Shown here: positions 26,230 through 35,182 of the stretch, piece by piece
Layout of the letters: every line of letters begins with the position of its first letter
How positions within the stretch are numbered: position 1 is the stretch's first letter
IMG/VR virus record: IMGVR_UViG_3300022752_002834
Span: 54,292 to 118,291 of that record
Reading direction: 5' to 3' (one strand)
Origin: a virus
Length of the DNA stretch: 64,000 nucleotides
Position numbers and translations under genes: made by a program
The notes under the pieces: model-generated
What the model was told of the DNA's origin: nothing
The model's database searches: none
Seen by the model: only the letters and a program-made list of their open reading frames with translations

Positions 26230-28572
26230 TTAATAACCGGGTACGAATGCTACAACATCCCACTTACTTCGACCAGCGTGATATGTTGCTGCTAATATAT
26301 CTGTTGCGTTTGCTGCTGTACTCCAAGGTAGCGGACTACTTGCTGATGATGGAATTTGGAATTGAGTATCTAAACTAACAGTATGACCACCAGCGCCATC
26401 TTGAGTTATTCTCCAACGAACCGTAACTCCATCCACAGCATTTGTTGGATTACTTAATGTAGTAGCTCCAGTAAGTGTCATATCAAAAATTTGACCAGTT
26501 GATACATCTGTTCCAACACTTCCACTAACATTACCGTTACTAATTACTGTTGGATAAAGCTGTTTGAATTTGCCAGTTGATGCTGTTGTTGCTCCTATCG
26601 CAGTATTGTCTATAGAACCACCATCAATATCAACCTTACTAAGATCAACTTCACCGGTTCCATTGGGTGTAATAGCTATATTCCCGTTTGATCCTTGATT
26701 AATTACTATACTTCCGCTATTTGTTCCACCATTTGTATTTATCGTTAGGTTTCCAGTACCGTTAGTGGTTATTGTGGCGGCAGAATTGCTATCTCCAACT
26801 CTTAATGTATCGGCATCTATATATACATCTGCGGTTCCGCTTGGTGCTAATACTATATTACCACTAGTACTACTAATAGTAGTAGAGTCTAAGCGTAAAC
26901 TATCGATATTGAATACACCAGTTACATTAAAGTTAGTGCCGTCAAAAGTCGCATTACTTTCACCATTTATTCCGGTACTAGTACCATCACTAGTTAATAT
27001 TCTGTTATCACTAGCATTAGATATTATGGCTCCTCCACCACCCGTAATAGTAAGTGTATTTGATCCATCATTATAAGAGATACTAATACCGCTAGCGCCC
27101 ACAAGAAATCCGCTAGCTCCAACAACATCCTGCACAGCTTCAGTAAAGTCTGTAATATTTGATGAGGTATGGGTGTGACCACTAACACTAACTCCTGTTC
27201 CGTTTACTAATAGTGTTGAAAAATTACCACTAGACGATGGAACCCACAATGTGCTACCGCTGTTATATTGTAAGAATTGACCATTTGTTACTCCGCTAAT
27301 AGCAACATTGTGTAATTCTTCTAGCTCAAAACCATTTTGAATAGTAACTTCGATAATGCCTTGATTATTGTGATTTCTTACTATTTTACCAACAGCAACC
27401 ATATGATTTGGAGCACTTGGTTTTGTGGCTGTTATTCCTCCCGCAACAGTTGGACTTAAATATAGTGTACTACCTTCAGCAGCTCCAAATTGATTAGTAT
27501 TAACATCAATTAAAGCTCCAAAAGCAACAACATTTCCGCTATTATTATCAGATATTTGCGTTTGTGTTATACCATAAGTTTTGCTAGAATTACCTTCGTT
27601 ATTAGCTTGTGATGGAGTAATAGTTGGCAAGTTTCCATGACCGCCATTAATATAAACAACAGTCATTTTGGGAATAACAGAACCTGTTTGATTAAAACAT
27701 TGTGTAACAAGTGATGACGCGCTAGATGCTGCAACACCAGCAGCAGTTATGGTGTAAATTCCAGATGATGCCCCAATAGAGATACCAGATCCTGCAAGTA
27801 TATCTTTGACCGGTAACAATCCACTAACAGAACTATTAAAATTGGTTATATCGGATGCTGTATGAGCGTGACCACTAACACTAACAGAAACATTATTAAC
27901 ATATAATCCTATTGTAAAATTACCACTACCAGTAACATTTAATAGTGATCCATCAAAAGACAGATTACTTTCGCCATTAATTCCCGTTGATGTTCCATCG
28001 CTTGTTAATATTCTGTTGTCAGCATAGTTACTAATTGTAGCGCCGCCACCAGTTCCGCTAGCCGCTGTTGTTTGAATGCTTCCGTCTGGGAAAATTAATC
28101 CACTAGAATTAATTTTCATATTGTATGCACCAGATCCCGGTAACTCTATTGCTGAATCAAACAAAATATTTGATGCTGTTAAACCGCCATCAGCACTATT
28201 TTTAAGATGACCGCCCTGCCAATTTAATTCATAACCAATAGCACAATTCAAACTAATGCCACTTTGACCACCAGTATCGTTATCAAATGTTCCTTTTGCT
28301 AAACTTGTTCCGTTACTTAATGATACCCCAATAAATTCTGGAAAATTAGTCGTATTTAAGTCTTGATCAAATGGGTTTCCTCCGACTCCACCAGATCCAC
28401 CTATTGCACTTAAGCTTAACCACGGATTTATACCATCACCAATTTTTAGAACATTGGTATCAACAGCAAAAGCTGGTTCGCCAGATGCTAATACTGGATT
28501 TGATGATGTAAATTCAGCACTAGAGCCTCTTCTTAATTGTATTTGAGAATATTGCCTATTAGAACAAGTCAT
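26230..28572 (-). CDS. Tail fibre protein
   Basis: About 780 residues from MTCSNRQYSQ (ATG 28572 overlapping the stop of the papain-like gene as TAATG). N-terminal phage-fibre motif QLRRGSSAEFTSSNPVLASG followed by EPAFAVDTNVLKIGDG, found at the virion-proximal end of many tail fibres. The rest is Gly/Ser/Thr/Asn-rich with repeated VNGTGVSVSGHTHTSS-type and ILTSDGTSTGINGES units. The last ~100 residues (VRWRITQDGAGGHTVSLDTQ) resemble a fibre tip domain. Probably receptor binding. Confidence 0.88.
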   Translation of the reverse strand: MTCSNRQYSQIQLRRGSSAEFTSSNPVLASGEPAFAVDTNVLKIGDGINPWLSLSAIGGSGGVGGNPFDQDLNTTNFPEFIGVSLSNGTSLAKGTFDNDTGGQSGISLNCAIGYELNWQGGHLKNSADGGLTASNILFDSAIELPGSGAYNMKINSSGLIFPDGSIQTTAASGTGGGATISNYADNRILTSDGTSTGINGESNLSFDGSLLNVTGSGNFTIGLYVNNVSVSVSGHAHTASDITNFNSSVSGLLPVKDILAGSGISIGASSGIYTITAAGVAASSASSLVTQCFNQTGSVIPKMTVVYINGGHGNLPTITPSQANNEGNSSKTYGITQTQISDNNSGNVVAFGALIDVNTNQFGAAEGSTLYLSPTVAGGITATKPSAPNHMVAVGKIVRNHNNQGIIEVTIQNGFELEELHNVAISGVTNGQFLQYNSGSTLWVPSSSGNFSTLLVNGTGVSVSGHTHTSSNITDFTEAVQDVVGASGFLVGASGISISYNDGSNTLTITGGGGAIISNASDNRILTSDGTSTGINGESNATFDGTNFNVTGVFNIDSLRLDSTTISSTSGNIVLAPSGTADVYIDADTLRVGDSNSAATITTNGTGNLTINTNGGTNSGSIVINQGSNGNIAITPNGTGEVDLSKVDIDGGSIDNTAIGATTASTGKFKQLYPTVISNGNVSGSVGTDVSTGQIFDMTLTGATTLSNPTNAVDGVTVRWRITQDGAGGHTVSLDTQFQIPSSASSPLPWSTAANATDILAATYHAGRSKWDVVAFVPGY

Positions 28573-29489
28573 TAAAATACCCTTTCTAATGTCCAAGATA
28601 CTTTTCTTGGTGGAAAGCCGTTTACATCACTAAATACCCATGATCCGTTTTGGTTTAGCATTTCAGCAGCGTCACGCTCTCTAATCCAAAAACTTCCATC
28701 TGGTTGATCGTGTCGCTTTTCTCCACCGTTCCAATTTCCCCAACTGTTTTGTACTAAAAATAGAGTCTCTTTGTATACTTCGTGTGTATCGTCCATTCCT
28801 AACCATGACATAGCGTGTGACCATGATCCAGATCTAGAAGCAATACCATATTTATCTCTTCTTGAAGAAAATCCAGAATTACTGCATACGCTAATAGCAT
28901 AACCATTAGCAATAGCATCTCTTGCCTGTTCGACAGTATTTATTAAACTAATTGTTTTTACTTGATGCTTCTTTGCTTCTAAAATTAAATCTTGTGGAAC
29001 GCCAGTTCTTCCCCATTTTCCACCTATGGCACTATATTGAGATAAATCATATTCACCATATTTTTGACGTAATAAGATACCACCGTTTTGATTAACAAAT
29101 CTAGCAGCACCAGAACAAGTCATGCCCTCTCCACCATGACCACGCGATCCATAAATAGCTTCTGTCGCCCCTCTTGCTATAAATTCTTCTTTTTGTCCAT
29201 TGATTATTTCACAACTGCGAGTAGCATCTACGGCATTTCGGGTAGAATGCGAAACACAGTCACCTTGAACTTGTCTTTCTGATGGTCCAAAAGTTGGATC
29301 AAATTTTAGTAAGTTTTTATACAATAGAGCTAACTTACCTTTGCCGCTACTATAAAGATCATGTGCGGCTATTCCAAACAATGGATGAGGCAATTCACCC
29401 ATTAGTTTGTCTAAATCTGCTGGATCACAATATGATCCAATAAAACCGTCTTTGTAAGCTTTTAGTAAATCGCGTGGGTTATTAAACAT
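28572..29489 (-). CDS. Papain-like (C1) cysteine protease-fold protein
   Basis: 305 residues. Catalytic signatures of the papain family: QGDCVSHS (oxyanion Gln75, Cys78), WSHAMSWLG (His225) and LVQNSWGNWNGG (Asn248), in the right order and spacing. No signal peptide. It lies between the tail fibre and a holin-like gene, so it may be a virion-associated protease that cuts host or virion proteins, or part of lysis. All catalytic residues are kept. Confidence 0.85.
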   Translation of the reverse strand: MFNNPRDLLKAYKDGFIGSYCDPADLDKLMGELPHPLFGIAAHDLYSSGKGKLALLYKNLLKFDPTFGPSERQVQGDCVSHSTRNAVDATRSCEIINGQKEEFIARGATEAIYGSRGHGGEGMTCSGAARFVNQNGGILLRQKYGEYDLSQYSAIGGKWGRTGVPQDLILEAKKHQVKTISLINTVEQARDAIANGYAISVCSNSGFSSRRDKYGIASRSGSWSHAMSWLGMDDTHEVYKETLFLVQNSWGNWNGGEKRHDQPDGSFWIRERDAAEMLNQNGSWVFSDVNGFPPRKVSWTLERVF

Positions 29490-29492
29490 AAA

Positions 29493-29702
29493 TCACTTTG
29501 TATTATCTTTAATCCAATTGACTAATGTATTTACGACTATGGCTACTACTGGAACGACCAAAGCCGACGCTGAACCGAGGTCAACGTTAGAAATATGTTC
29601 GCCAACGTATGTTAGAACAGCAGCTAAACCAACAAGTAAAGCATTTTTACCAACACTAACAACGTCGTTTATATCTACCGAAAAAGCTTTTGAAGTTAAC
29701 AT
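29493..29702 (-). CDS. Holin-like small membrane protein
   Basis: 69 residues with two hydrophobic segments (ALLVGLAAVLTYVGEHI and SASALVVPVVAIVVNTLV) and a charged C terminus (WIKDNTK), the layout of small phage holins. AAAGGGG site before the ATG. A lysis role is inferred from topology and position. Confidence 0.65.
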   Translation of the reverse strand: MLTSKAFSVDINDVVSVGKNALLVGLAAVLTYVGEHISNVDLGSASALVVPVVAIVVNTLVNWIKDNTK

Positions 29703-29703
29703 T

Positions 29704-30297
29704 TTATTCCCCTTTTAGGATTGTGAGACTAACGATAAAACCACCGTGACTATTTTCATTTATTTTATATGGAAAGCCTACTAACCTTACTTTTTCATTA
29801 TGACAATTTATTGTTTCTTTTACAAATTTTCTATTCATTTGTAGGCATGAATTGAACTCTTCGAAGAGTTCTTCTCTTTCTTCTTCTTTTATGTACGTAA
29901 GCCAATCATATCCTTCTACACTTGTAACACTGTCCGATGTCAAATCGTAAAAATTACTATTTGTCCATGTTAATCTTCCATGCTCGTCCGTTTCAAATAA
30001 AGCAACATTGTTATAATGTAATGCGGCTTTTGTTCTTTGTTCTATTACTTTTTGTCTAAATTCTATTCTAGAGCAGGTTCCTCTTAGGTCTATTATAGCA
30101 TCTTTAATGCTATTTCCACCATTGGTGGTTAGCTCTTTTTTAATGGTATTTACTGATTTTTTAAGATCGTTTTGATTTTCTATTATCTGTATTAGTGGTC
30201 TGATGATCTTTGCCCAACCTATGCTAAAAAATGTAATTAGACCACCAAGCACACTGAAAACTAAAGTAATATTTTCTGGGTTTCTTAGATCTAGCAT
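29704..30297 (-). CDS. Membrane-anchored PAS-domain protein
   Basis: About 197 residues from MLDLRNPENI (GGGGAG site). One N-terminal membrane helix (ITLVFSVLGGLITFFSIGWA), a coiled-coil linker, then a PAS-type sensor domain: LFETDEHGRLTWTNSNFYDL followed by GYDWLTYIKEEEREELFEEF and GFPYKI...GFIVSLTILK. PAS domains bind ligands or cofactors and relay signals. There is no output domain, so it may signal through protein contact in the membrane. Confidence 0.78.
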   Translation of the reverse strand: MLDLRNPENITLVFSVLGGLITFFSIGWAKIIRPLIQIIENQNDLKKSVNTIKKELTTNGGNSIKDAIIDLRGTCSRIEFRQKVIEQRTKAALHYNNVALFETDEHGRLTWTNSNFYDLTSDSVTSVEGYDWLTYIKEEEREELFEEFNSCLQMNRKFVKETINCHNEKVRLVGFPYKINENSHGGFIVSLTILKGE

Positions 30298-30307
30298 ATT
30301 GGCTCCC

Positions 30308-30350
30308 CAAAAGATAGTCAGGGTGGGCATTCATAGAACACCCACCTTGA
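30308..30350 (-). terminator. Terminator after the structural-type gene
   Basis: Minus-strand stem GGTGGG/CCCACC with a 13-base loop, then CTGACTATCTTTT, directly after gene 30372..31004. Same stem sequence as the terminator at 4119..4147. Confidence 0.55.
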
Positions 30351-30371
30351 CCAATAACTACCGTTTTAAAA

Positions 30372-31004
30372 TTACGATTCGTAGCTATTTTTTGCCTTGT
30401 ACTCATTGGTTGTTGGAGCAGCCAACGCACCAAAATGATATGTAAGTTCGCCGGGAACACTTCTTGTTGGTGAAGCAGCATCGTCAACACCAGTAGTTGT
30501 TGTTCCATCGTCGGCCTGTACATATTGTGAAAGACCGCCAGCACCAGTACCTTTTGTTCTACCGGGTACAACGTTACCATTTGGAACCGCTAGCACATTG
30601 AAATTAGCATCAGCATAAGCACCAAGCTTGCGTGTTGATGTAAGTTTGTGAATGCTTACTGGAGTTTTGTTTCCACCAACAGCAAGAACTGTTGAAGAAG
30701 TATTATTGACTTTACCAGCATTAGTATCACCAGCGGCTCTTAGTAGAAAGTTTGTGCCTTTTGCTGGTGTATAAGCAAATGTGCCAGAACTAACGGCTTT
30801 TGTTACACCGTGAGGATCGGCATTGCTAGCACCACCATTGGTATCAGCAACTACTTTTGAGCCATAACTTTTTTTTGATCCATTTACTTCAGTTAAATCT
30901 AGAACATTGGCTATTGGACCAGAAGCAGAAACATTACCAGCAGCAACCATTGTGCCACCATTTCTTTTTTCTGCTCCAGAACCTTGTGGTCTTGCAATTG
31001 ACAT
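30372..31004 (-). CDS. Ala/Gly/Thr-rich probable structural protein
   Basis: 210 residues from an ATG with AGGAG. Low-complexity, almost free of long helices (VAAGNVSASGPIANVLDLTE, TSSTVLAVGGNKTPVSIHKL, GALAAPTTNEYKAKNSYES). The composition suits a highly expressed virion protein (decoration or internal protein). First gene of the unit that runs to the fibre genes. Family not recognised. Confidence 0.72.
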   Translation of the reverse strand: MSIARPQGSGAEKRNGGTMVAAGNVSASGPIANVLDLTEVNGSKKSYGSKVVADTNGGASNADPHGVTKAVSSGTFAYTPAKGTNFLLRAAGDTNAGKVNNTSSTVLAVGGNKTPVSIHKLTSTRKLGAYADANFNVLAVPNGNVVPGRTKGTGAGGLSQYVQADDGTTTTGVDDAASPTRSVPGELTYHFGALAAPTTNEYKAKNSYES

Positions 31005-31081
31005 ATTAATCTCCTATTTATAGATATTATTTTCATAAACCACATCCTTTTAAGGTCCAATTCCTAATATAGTATACACGC

Positions 31082-31555
31082 TCAAGAGAATTTATTAGCT
31101 ATTTTTTTGAATACTTTGTGCATTTTCCTACGTGTGCTTTCTCTATTTTTATCGTACTTTTCGGCCATTTCTGCTATAGTCATATTAGCTAGCCTGTCCA
31201 TGAAGATTTCTTTTTCTTCGTCATCTTGTAGTTCGTCTAATAAATCTATAATCAAAAACTGGTTTCTACTACTAGATATATTATCATGTAATTTACCAGT
31301 ATTTCTTAGTGATTTTTGATTGAACTTTATTTCCTTCATACACTCTATAAATACGCCATTATATAGATAGGTCGTAAATTTAGCTCCCTTTTGGGGATCA
31401 TGATTTACAAATGTTTTCCATAAAGCGTTTAACTGGCATGTTTTTATGGTGTCAGTATCTAATTGGTTTTTAAATCTCTTAGAAGCCTTATTCATTATCT
31501 TGACTATATTTGTGTCCTTCAACGCTTCTTCAATCTTGTTATTTAAGCAATCCAT
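31082..31555 (-). CDS. RNA polymerase sigma-like factor
   Basis: 157 residues. Region-2-like segment TCQLNALWKTFVNHDPQKGA then KFTTYLYNGVFIECMKEIKF, and a C-terminal region-4-like HTH (MTIAEMAEKYDKNRESTRRK). Length and layout match phage late sigma factors and small ECF-type sigmas. It would redirect host RNA polymerase to late promoters; I could not identify those promoters in the window. Confidence 0.72.
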   Translation of the reverse strand: MDCLNNKIEEALKDTNIVKIMNKASKRFKNQLDTDTIKTCQLNALWKTFVNHDPQKGAKFTTYLYNGVFIECMKEIKFNQKSLRNTGKLHDNISSSRNQFLIIDLLDELQDDEEKEIFMDRLANMTIAEMAEKYDKNRESTRRKMHKVFKKIANKFS

Positions 31556-31561
31556 AATTCA

Positions 31562-32005
31562 TCAATCTCCTTCTTCTAGTAAAGAATCCTCGATATATTG
31601 TCTAACATCTTTAAAGTCGAACATTTTACCTATACCAATAAAAAAACGATATCTACTGCAAATTTTTAGTACTTCAACCCCCGGAATCTTGTTCAATATA
31701 TTCTTAATTGTGGGAGTAACATCAAAGTTTGTATGTCCTATCCAGCAGTCAAAAGTAGAGAGCATTGTTATATCATCTATTAGCTGGTTTGTTATCGGCA
31801 AAAGTGGGCTGATGATCTTAAGATTTTTGTCATCATCACTTTCATCAGTATAGGTGTCCTCATCGTCTTCTTCATCGTCATCTTCATCAACGTGAAGGTT
31901 AGTGGTTGCAATATTTTGCAATATATTTGTTAAGATTGGTGAAGTTAACTGTTTTTCTATAAAGTCTTCGTACTTTTGCCAACCTATCTTTTTGTTATTC
32001 TTCAT
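31562..32005 (-). CDS. Acidic hypothetical protein
   Basis: 147 residues from an AAAGGAG-preceded ATG. Contains a run of about 20 mostly Asp/Glu residues near 45-65 (DEDDDEEDDEDTYTDESDDD). The C-terminal half (PTIKNILNKIPGVEVLKICS, YRFFIGIGKMF) is a compact domain. Follows the sigma-like gene. Function unknown; the acidic stretch could mimic nucleic acid. Confidence 0.72.
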   Translation of the reverse strand: MKNNKKIGWQKYEDFIEKQLTSPILTNILQNIATTNLHVDEDDDEEDDEDTYTDESDDDKNLKIISPLLPITNQLIDDITMLSTFDCWIGHTNFDVTPTIKNILNKIPGVEVLKICSRYRFFIGIGKMFDFKDVRQYIEDSLLEEGD

Positions 32006-32024
32006 TTTGACTCCTTTACTGTGC

Positions 32025-32381
32025 CTACCTTAACATGTCTGAAGGCTTAATGCAAGGTTCGTATTTTGTTTTCTCCTTGTGGCTGTTTACTATCTTTTCC
32101 CTCACATTATTATTTATGCAGGTTAATATCTTGAATAAGATATCCTCTTGATGAGACTTAAGCAGCATACTTTTTAACATGTTGACGGTATCTAAATAGA
32201 ACATATCATTACCTAAAACGTCTAATAGAGAACAAAGTGCTTCTACGCATTGGTCATCATTATCATTCAATGCAACATCTATCATGGGTTCAGAGGAATC
32301 TCGTTTTATAAGATAAGTAATAGATGCTATTGTATCGTTATTTTCTTGCTCATCTGTCTTTTTTTTGAAAAAATTAAACAT
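32025..32381 (-). CDS. Hypothetical helical protein
   Basis: 118 residues, lysine/acid-rich start (MFNFFKKKTDEQ) and helical repeats. Overlaps the glycosyltransferase by eight bases. No family recognised. Confidence 0.7.
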   Translation of the reverse strand: MFNFFKKKTDEQENNDTIASITYLIKRDSSEPMIDVALNDNDDQCVEALCSLLDVLGNDMFYLDTVNMLKSMLLKSHQEDILFKILTCINNNVREKIVNSHKEKTKYEPCIKPSDMLR

Positions 32382-33438
32382 GTTTTATCATCTCTCTTGC
32401 CGTGTTTTGCCAAGTAAACTTTTTTGCTGTTTCAACTCCATTTGTATTGCAAGTTAATTGGTTATTTTTCTTTTTATCATGAACCTGTCTCATATGATTG
32501 ATAAAAGTTGTTATTTCGGTATCAGATATCTTAGCCCAATTACCCTGACCAAAAAACCACTTATTATCTACAGCCTTTTCTACAGTATCAATATCAACTA
32601 ACATTGCATTTTCTTGATTGCAAAACTCTGTATGTGCGGAATAATTGGTGGTGATAACAGTTTTACCACAAGACATTAGTTCTAATAGCTCTAAATTCCA
32701 ACCTTCTGCTCTAGAAGGAAATATTCCACAATCAACCTGTGACATTATATTATACACTTGCTCTTGTGTATGCATCCTTGAAAATATTCTGATTTTAGAG
32801 CCTAATTTTGAGCCATAATAAAGATTTTGCCAATTTTTTGCTTCTTCTTCAGATAAGAATGGATTTTCACACATAAGCCAAAGTTGTACATCGTCTTCCT
32901 CGCTAAATGCATCGTTAAATAGTTTAACAAGCAGATCATGTCCTTTTCTTACTTCCCATTTTCCGCAATTATAAAATATTGTTGGACCGTCATTATTTAC
33001 TGCACATGGTTTAAAAATGGAAGAATCAACACCAAGTGGTATAACATTGACATTTTTTTCTGCTATATTAATGTTCTTGAGTATGATGCTTTTAGCCCAA
33101 GAAGAGCATACGAAAATTTTGTCTAGAAATGATAGATTGTGTTTTTCTAGTTCTGAAAAAAGATCCAATTCAAATATTGGAAAGCCTATTTTTGTGCCTC
33201 GTCCCACAAACTGGGCCATATCATGTTGATGCCATATTCTTACGCATGGTGCTTCGTAATCAAAGAACTGATTATTTTTTATGGCTTGACTGATAACATT
33301 GGCGTCTGCTTGAGTGGTGATTTGTGGCTGAGATATAGGCCACAACGCAACATCCTCTATTTTAGAGAGAGCCTTCACTATATTAAGGCCAGTTAATCCG
33401 TATCCTAATTGATTTATTGGTGATATAATATTTATCAT
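32374..33438 (-). CDS. Glycosyltransferase family 4 (GT-B)
   Basis: 354 residues. GT4 signatures: YGLTGLNIVKALS at the N-terminal domain, NVIPLGVDSSIFKP at the domain junction, FYNCGKWEVRKGHDLLVKLF, and the donor-binding E-x7-E block SRAEGWNLELLELMSCGKTV. Transfers a sugar from a nucleotide donor. Second glycosyltransferase in the window; target (virion, DNA or host glycan) unknown. Confidence 0.92.
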   Translation of the reverse strand: MINIISPINQLGYGLTGLNIVKALSKIEDVALWPISQPQITTQADANVISQAIKNNQFFDYEAPCVRIWHQHDMAQFVGRGTKIGFPIFELDLFSELEKHNLSFLDKIFVCSSWAKSIILKNINIAEKNVNVIPLGVDSSIFKPCAVNNDGPTIFYNCGKWEVRKGHDLLVKLFNDAFSEEDDVQLWLMCENPFLSEEEAKNWQNLYYGSKLGSKIRIFSRMHTQEQVYNIMSQVDCGIFPSRAEGWNLELLELMSCGKTVITTNYSAHTEFCNQENAMLVDIDTVEKAVDNKWFFGQGNWAKISDTEITTFINHMRQVHDKKKNNQLTCNTNGVETAKKFTWQNTAREMIKHV

Positions 33439-33981
33439 TTATTTCTCCGAAAAAAAGAACCATCTTGAAAGACTTGTTACGTCTGAGCATTTATTAATTT
33501 TGGATAAGTATTCTATTAAGTCTGAGTGCGAACTAAAGATATGCTCATGCGGTAACATGAAAAATAGCCAATTTGGAGCGTGTTGTTTGCCTTGTTCGCA
33601 CCACACAAGAACAGGCTTTTTTTGCCTATTTGCAGTAACGATTTCCTCGTATGTTCCACACGCATGAACACTTAAGTCTATATGAGCTATAATGAAGTCC
33701 GATACATCAACACATCTTAAATCAGCGTTTCTTATAATGCTAAATTTTTCCCTTATCTTTGAATATTGTCCTGTCTCTTTATAATAATCTATCCACCATC
33801 TTGTTTCGTCATCTTCTTTTACGCCATAGATTTGTTTATCGCATGGGTTGATAATCTTTATGCCAAAACCTTCTATTAAATCAGATATCTGATTTCTCCA
33901 AGATTTTCCACCATCTTTTACCCTGTCCATAGCTCCAACAAGGTATGTTTTAGTGCCAAATAAATTATTTTTTGAATCCAT
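33439..33981 (-). CDS. Nucleoside 2-deoxyribosyltransferase-like protein
   Basis: About 180 residues from MDSKNNLFG. The family pattern is visible: TYLVGAMDRVKDGGKSWRNQ, GFGIKIINPCDK, then CVDVSDFIIAHIDLSVHACG and TYEEIVTANRQKKPVLVWC (catalytic-type Asp and Glu with CGTYEE). These enzymes swap bases on deoxynucleosides or hydrolyse dNMPs. Adjacent to a deaminase-fold gene with which it overlaps by 17 bases, so the two may act on one nucleotide. Confidence 0.78.
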   Translation of the reverse strand: MDSKNNLFGTKTYLVGAMDRVKDGGKSWRNQISDLIEGFGIKIINPCDKQIYGVKEDDETRWWIDYYKETGQYSKIREKFSIIRNADLRCVDVSDFIIAHIDLSVHACGTYEEIVTANRQKKPVLVWCEQGKQHAPNWLFFMLPHEHIFSSHSDLIEYLSKINKCSDVTSLSRWFFFSEK

Positions 33982-34372
33982 CGTTGTCACTCCACCATAT
34001 TTTTGTTATGTCGAGAGCCTCTAAAATTTGAGTACATTGATCGCACGGCTTACTACATCTCAACTGACCACGCTTATTAAGTCTTATAACTACCATTCTT
34101 AATGTATTGTCTATGTAATGCTTGCCCCATAATCTAGATATTAGATCAGTCTCCGCGTGAAGATATGGGTGTTCGGTATCAGTATTGAAACGTTTAGCAA
34201 GTATCAATGCCTGTGGATGAGTTTTTTCTGGATTATTTTGCCCTATAGCAAGAAGTTTGTTTTTCTTAAAGCCAAACGCAAAATGAAAAAATTTATTCTT
34301 TGAATTTCTTGCGTTTTTTGCTTTAGGTAAAAGCGACAATGCTATATCTAGTGATTGATGTATGAGACTCAT
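33965..34372 (-). CDS. Cytidine/deoxycytidylate deaminase-fold protein
   Basis: 135 residues. Zinc motifs HAETDLISRL (H-A-E) and PCDQCTQILEAL (PCxxC) of the deaminase fold are intact. Distinct from the second deaminase at 35933..36355, so the phage has two. Substrate unknown; a nucleotide or modified base is likely from its pairing with the deoxyribosyltransferase-like gene. Confidence 0.82.
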   Translation of the reverse strand: MSLIHQSLDIALSLLPKAKNARNSKNKFFHFAFGFKKNKLLAIGQNNPEKTHPQALILAKRFNTDTEHPYLHAETDLISRLWGKHYIDNTLRMVVIRLNKRGQLRCSKPCDQCTQILEALDITKIWWSDNDGFKK

Positions 34373-34373
34373 A

Positions 34374-34724
34374 TTATTTCTTAAGTGCTATTAATAGGAA
34401 TTCTTGAACGCTTTGAGGAATTTGATTTGAAGAAAACACTCGCTTGGTTACTCTGGTTGCTTCTGATTTTTTCATTCCTAACGCACGTAGAGCTTCCACG
34501 CAGTCTATATAAAGTTGCTGAGACTCTATGCTTGGCTTATCCAGTGTAGTAACCTTGATATTGTTTACAACTCTTGGCGAATCTTCCATATAACCAATAA
34601 TAAATAGGTCGTTTGTGCATGAAGAATCTGCTGCAAGATATGCTTTGATTGTCAAGTATATAACAAGTCCAGCAAACATCAATGCAAATATTTGTCCAAC
34701 GTATGGTTCTGGTTGTGGGTTCAT
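34374..34724 (-). CDS. Membrane protein with RuvA-C-terminal-like segment
   Basis: 116 residues: an N-terminal membrane helix (IFALMFAGLVIYLTIKAYLA) and a C-terminal segment YIDCVEALRALGMKKSEATR that resembles the RuvA domain III/UBA-like helical motif. First gene after promoter 34743..34770. Function unknown. Confidence 0.7.
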   Translation of the reverse strand: MNPQPEPYVGQIFALMFAGLVIYLTIKAYLAADSSCTNDLFIIGYMEDSPRVVNNIKVTTLDKPSIESQQLYIDCVEALRALGMKKSEATRVTKRVFSSNQIPQSVQEFLLIALKK

Positions 34725-34742
34725 AATTTTCTCCTACGCTTG

Positions 34743-34770
34743 ATTATAGCGTAGTATCGTCTTTTGTCAA
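34743..34770 (-). promoter_or_regulatory. Strong sigma-70-type promoter
   Basis: Minus strand TTGACA, 16 bases, TATAAT, both boxes at consensus, about 20 bases upstream of 34374..34724 and just after the SSB terminator. The spacer contains ACGATAC, similar to other promoters of this phage. Confidence 0.85.
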
Positions 34771-34784
34771 GGTCGAACATTAAC

Positions 34785-34817
34785 AAAAAAGCCCGTTCAC
34801 ATTGCTGCAAACGGGCC
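34785..34817 (-). terminator. Rho-independent terminator after ssb
   Basis: Minus strand stem GCCCGTT/AACGGGC followed by TTTTTTG. Textbook terminator ending the dCMP deaminase-to-SSB unit. Confidence 0.92.
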
Positions 34818-34842
34818 AGTTTGTCAAGTTGTTAAGTTAAGT

Positions 34843-35178
34843 TCAAGTTTCTTTATCTTCTATTGATACAGTATTAGCTGGTCCAAGAGAGATTTCGTCT
34901 GCCATTACACAGACAGAATTCTTTGTATTACCATCCTTATCCTGATAGTCATCGATTTTTAACTTTCCTTGAACACCAACAAGACGGCCCTTAGTAAGAT
35001 GTTCCTTTAGTGCTTCTGCCATCTTGCCAAAGCAAAGAACATTTAGATAGAGTGTATCATCATTTCTTCTATCATTAACAGCCATTCGAAACTTAGCCAT
35101 AGCAGTACCCTTTTGGGTTGTGCTTAGTTCCGCATCTCTAGTTAATCTACCACAACCAAGCCATGTATTAATATTCAT
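34843..35178 (-). CDS. ssb: Single-stranded DNA-binding protein
   Basis: 111 residues, single OB fold: MNINTWLGCGRLTRDAEL, MAKFRMAVNDRR, YLNVLCFGKMAEALKEHLTK, GRLVGVQGKLK. Short acidic C terminus (VSIEDKET) in place of the bacterial DDDIPF tail. Coats single-stranded DNA in replication and recombination. GGAGG site; followed by a strong terminator, so it ends its unit. Confidence 0.95.
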   Translation of the reverse strand: MNINTWLGCGRLTRDAELSTTQKGTAMAKFRMAVNDRRNDDTLYLNVLCFGKMAEALKEHLTKGRLVGVQGKLKIDDYQDKDGNTKNSVCVMADEISLGPANTVSIEDKET

Positions 35179-35182
35179 ACAA

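Noticed and set aside
31004-31030. TATAAATA, the T4 late promoter -10, upstream of 30372..31004
   Set aside because: It lies about ten bases before the ATG, too close for a T4-type late promoter, and I found no similar sites before other structural-type genes.
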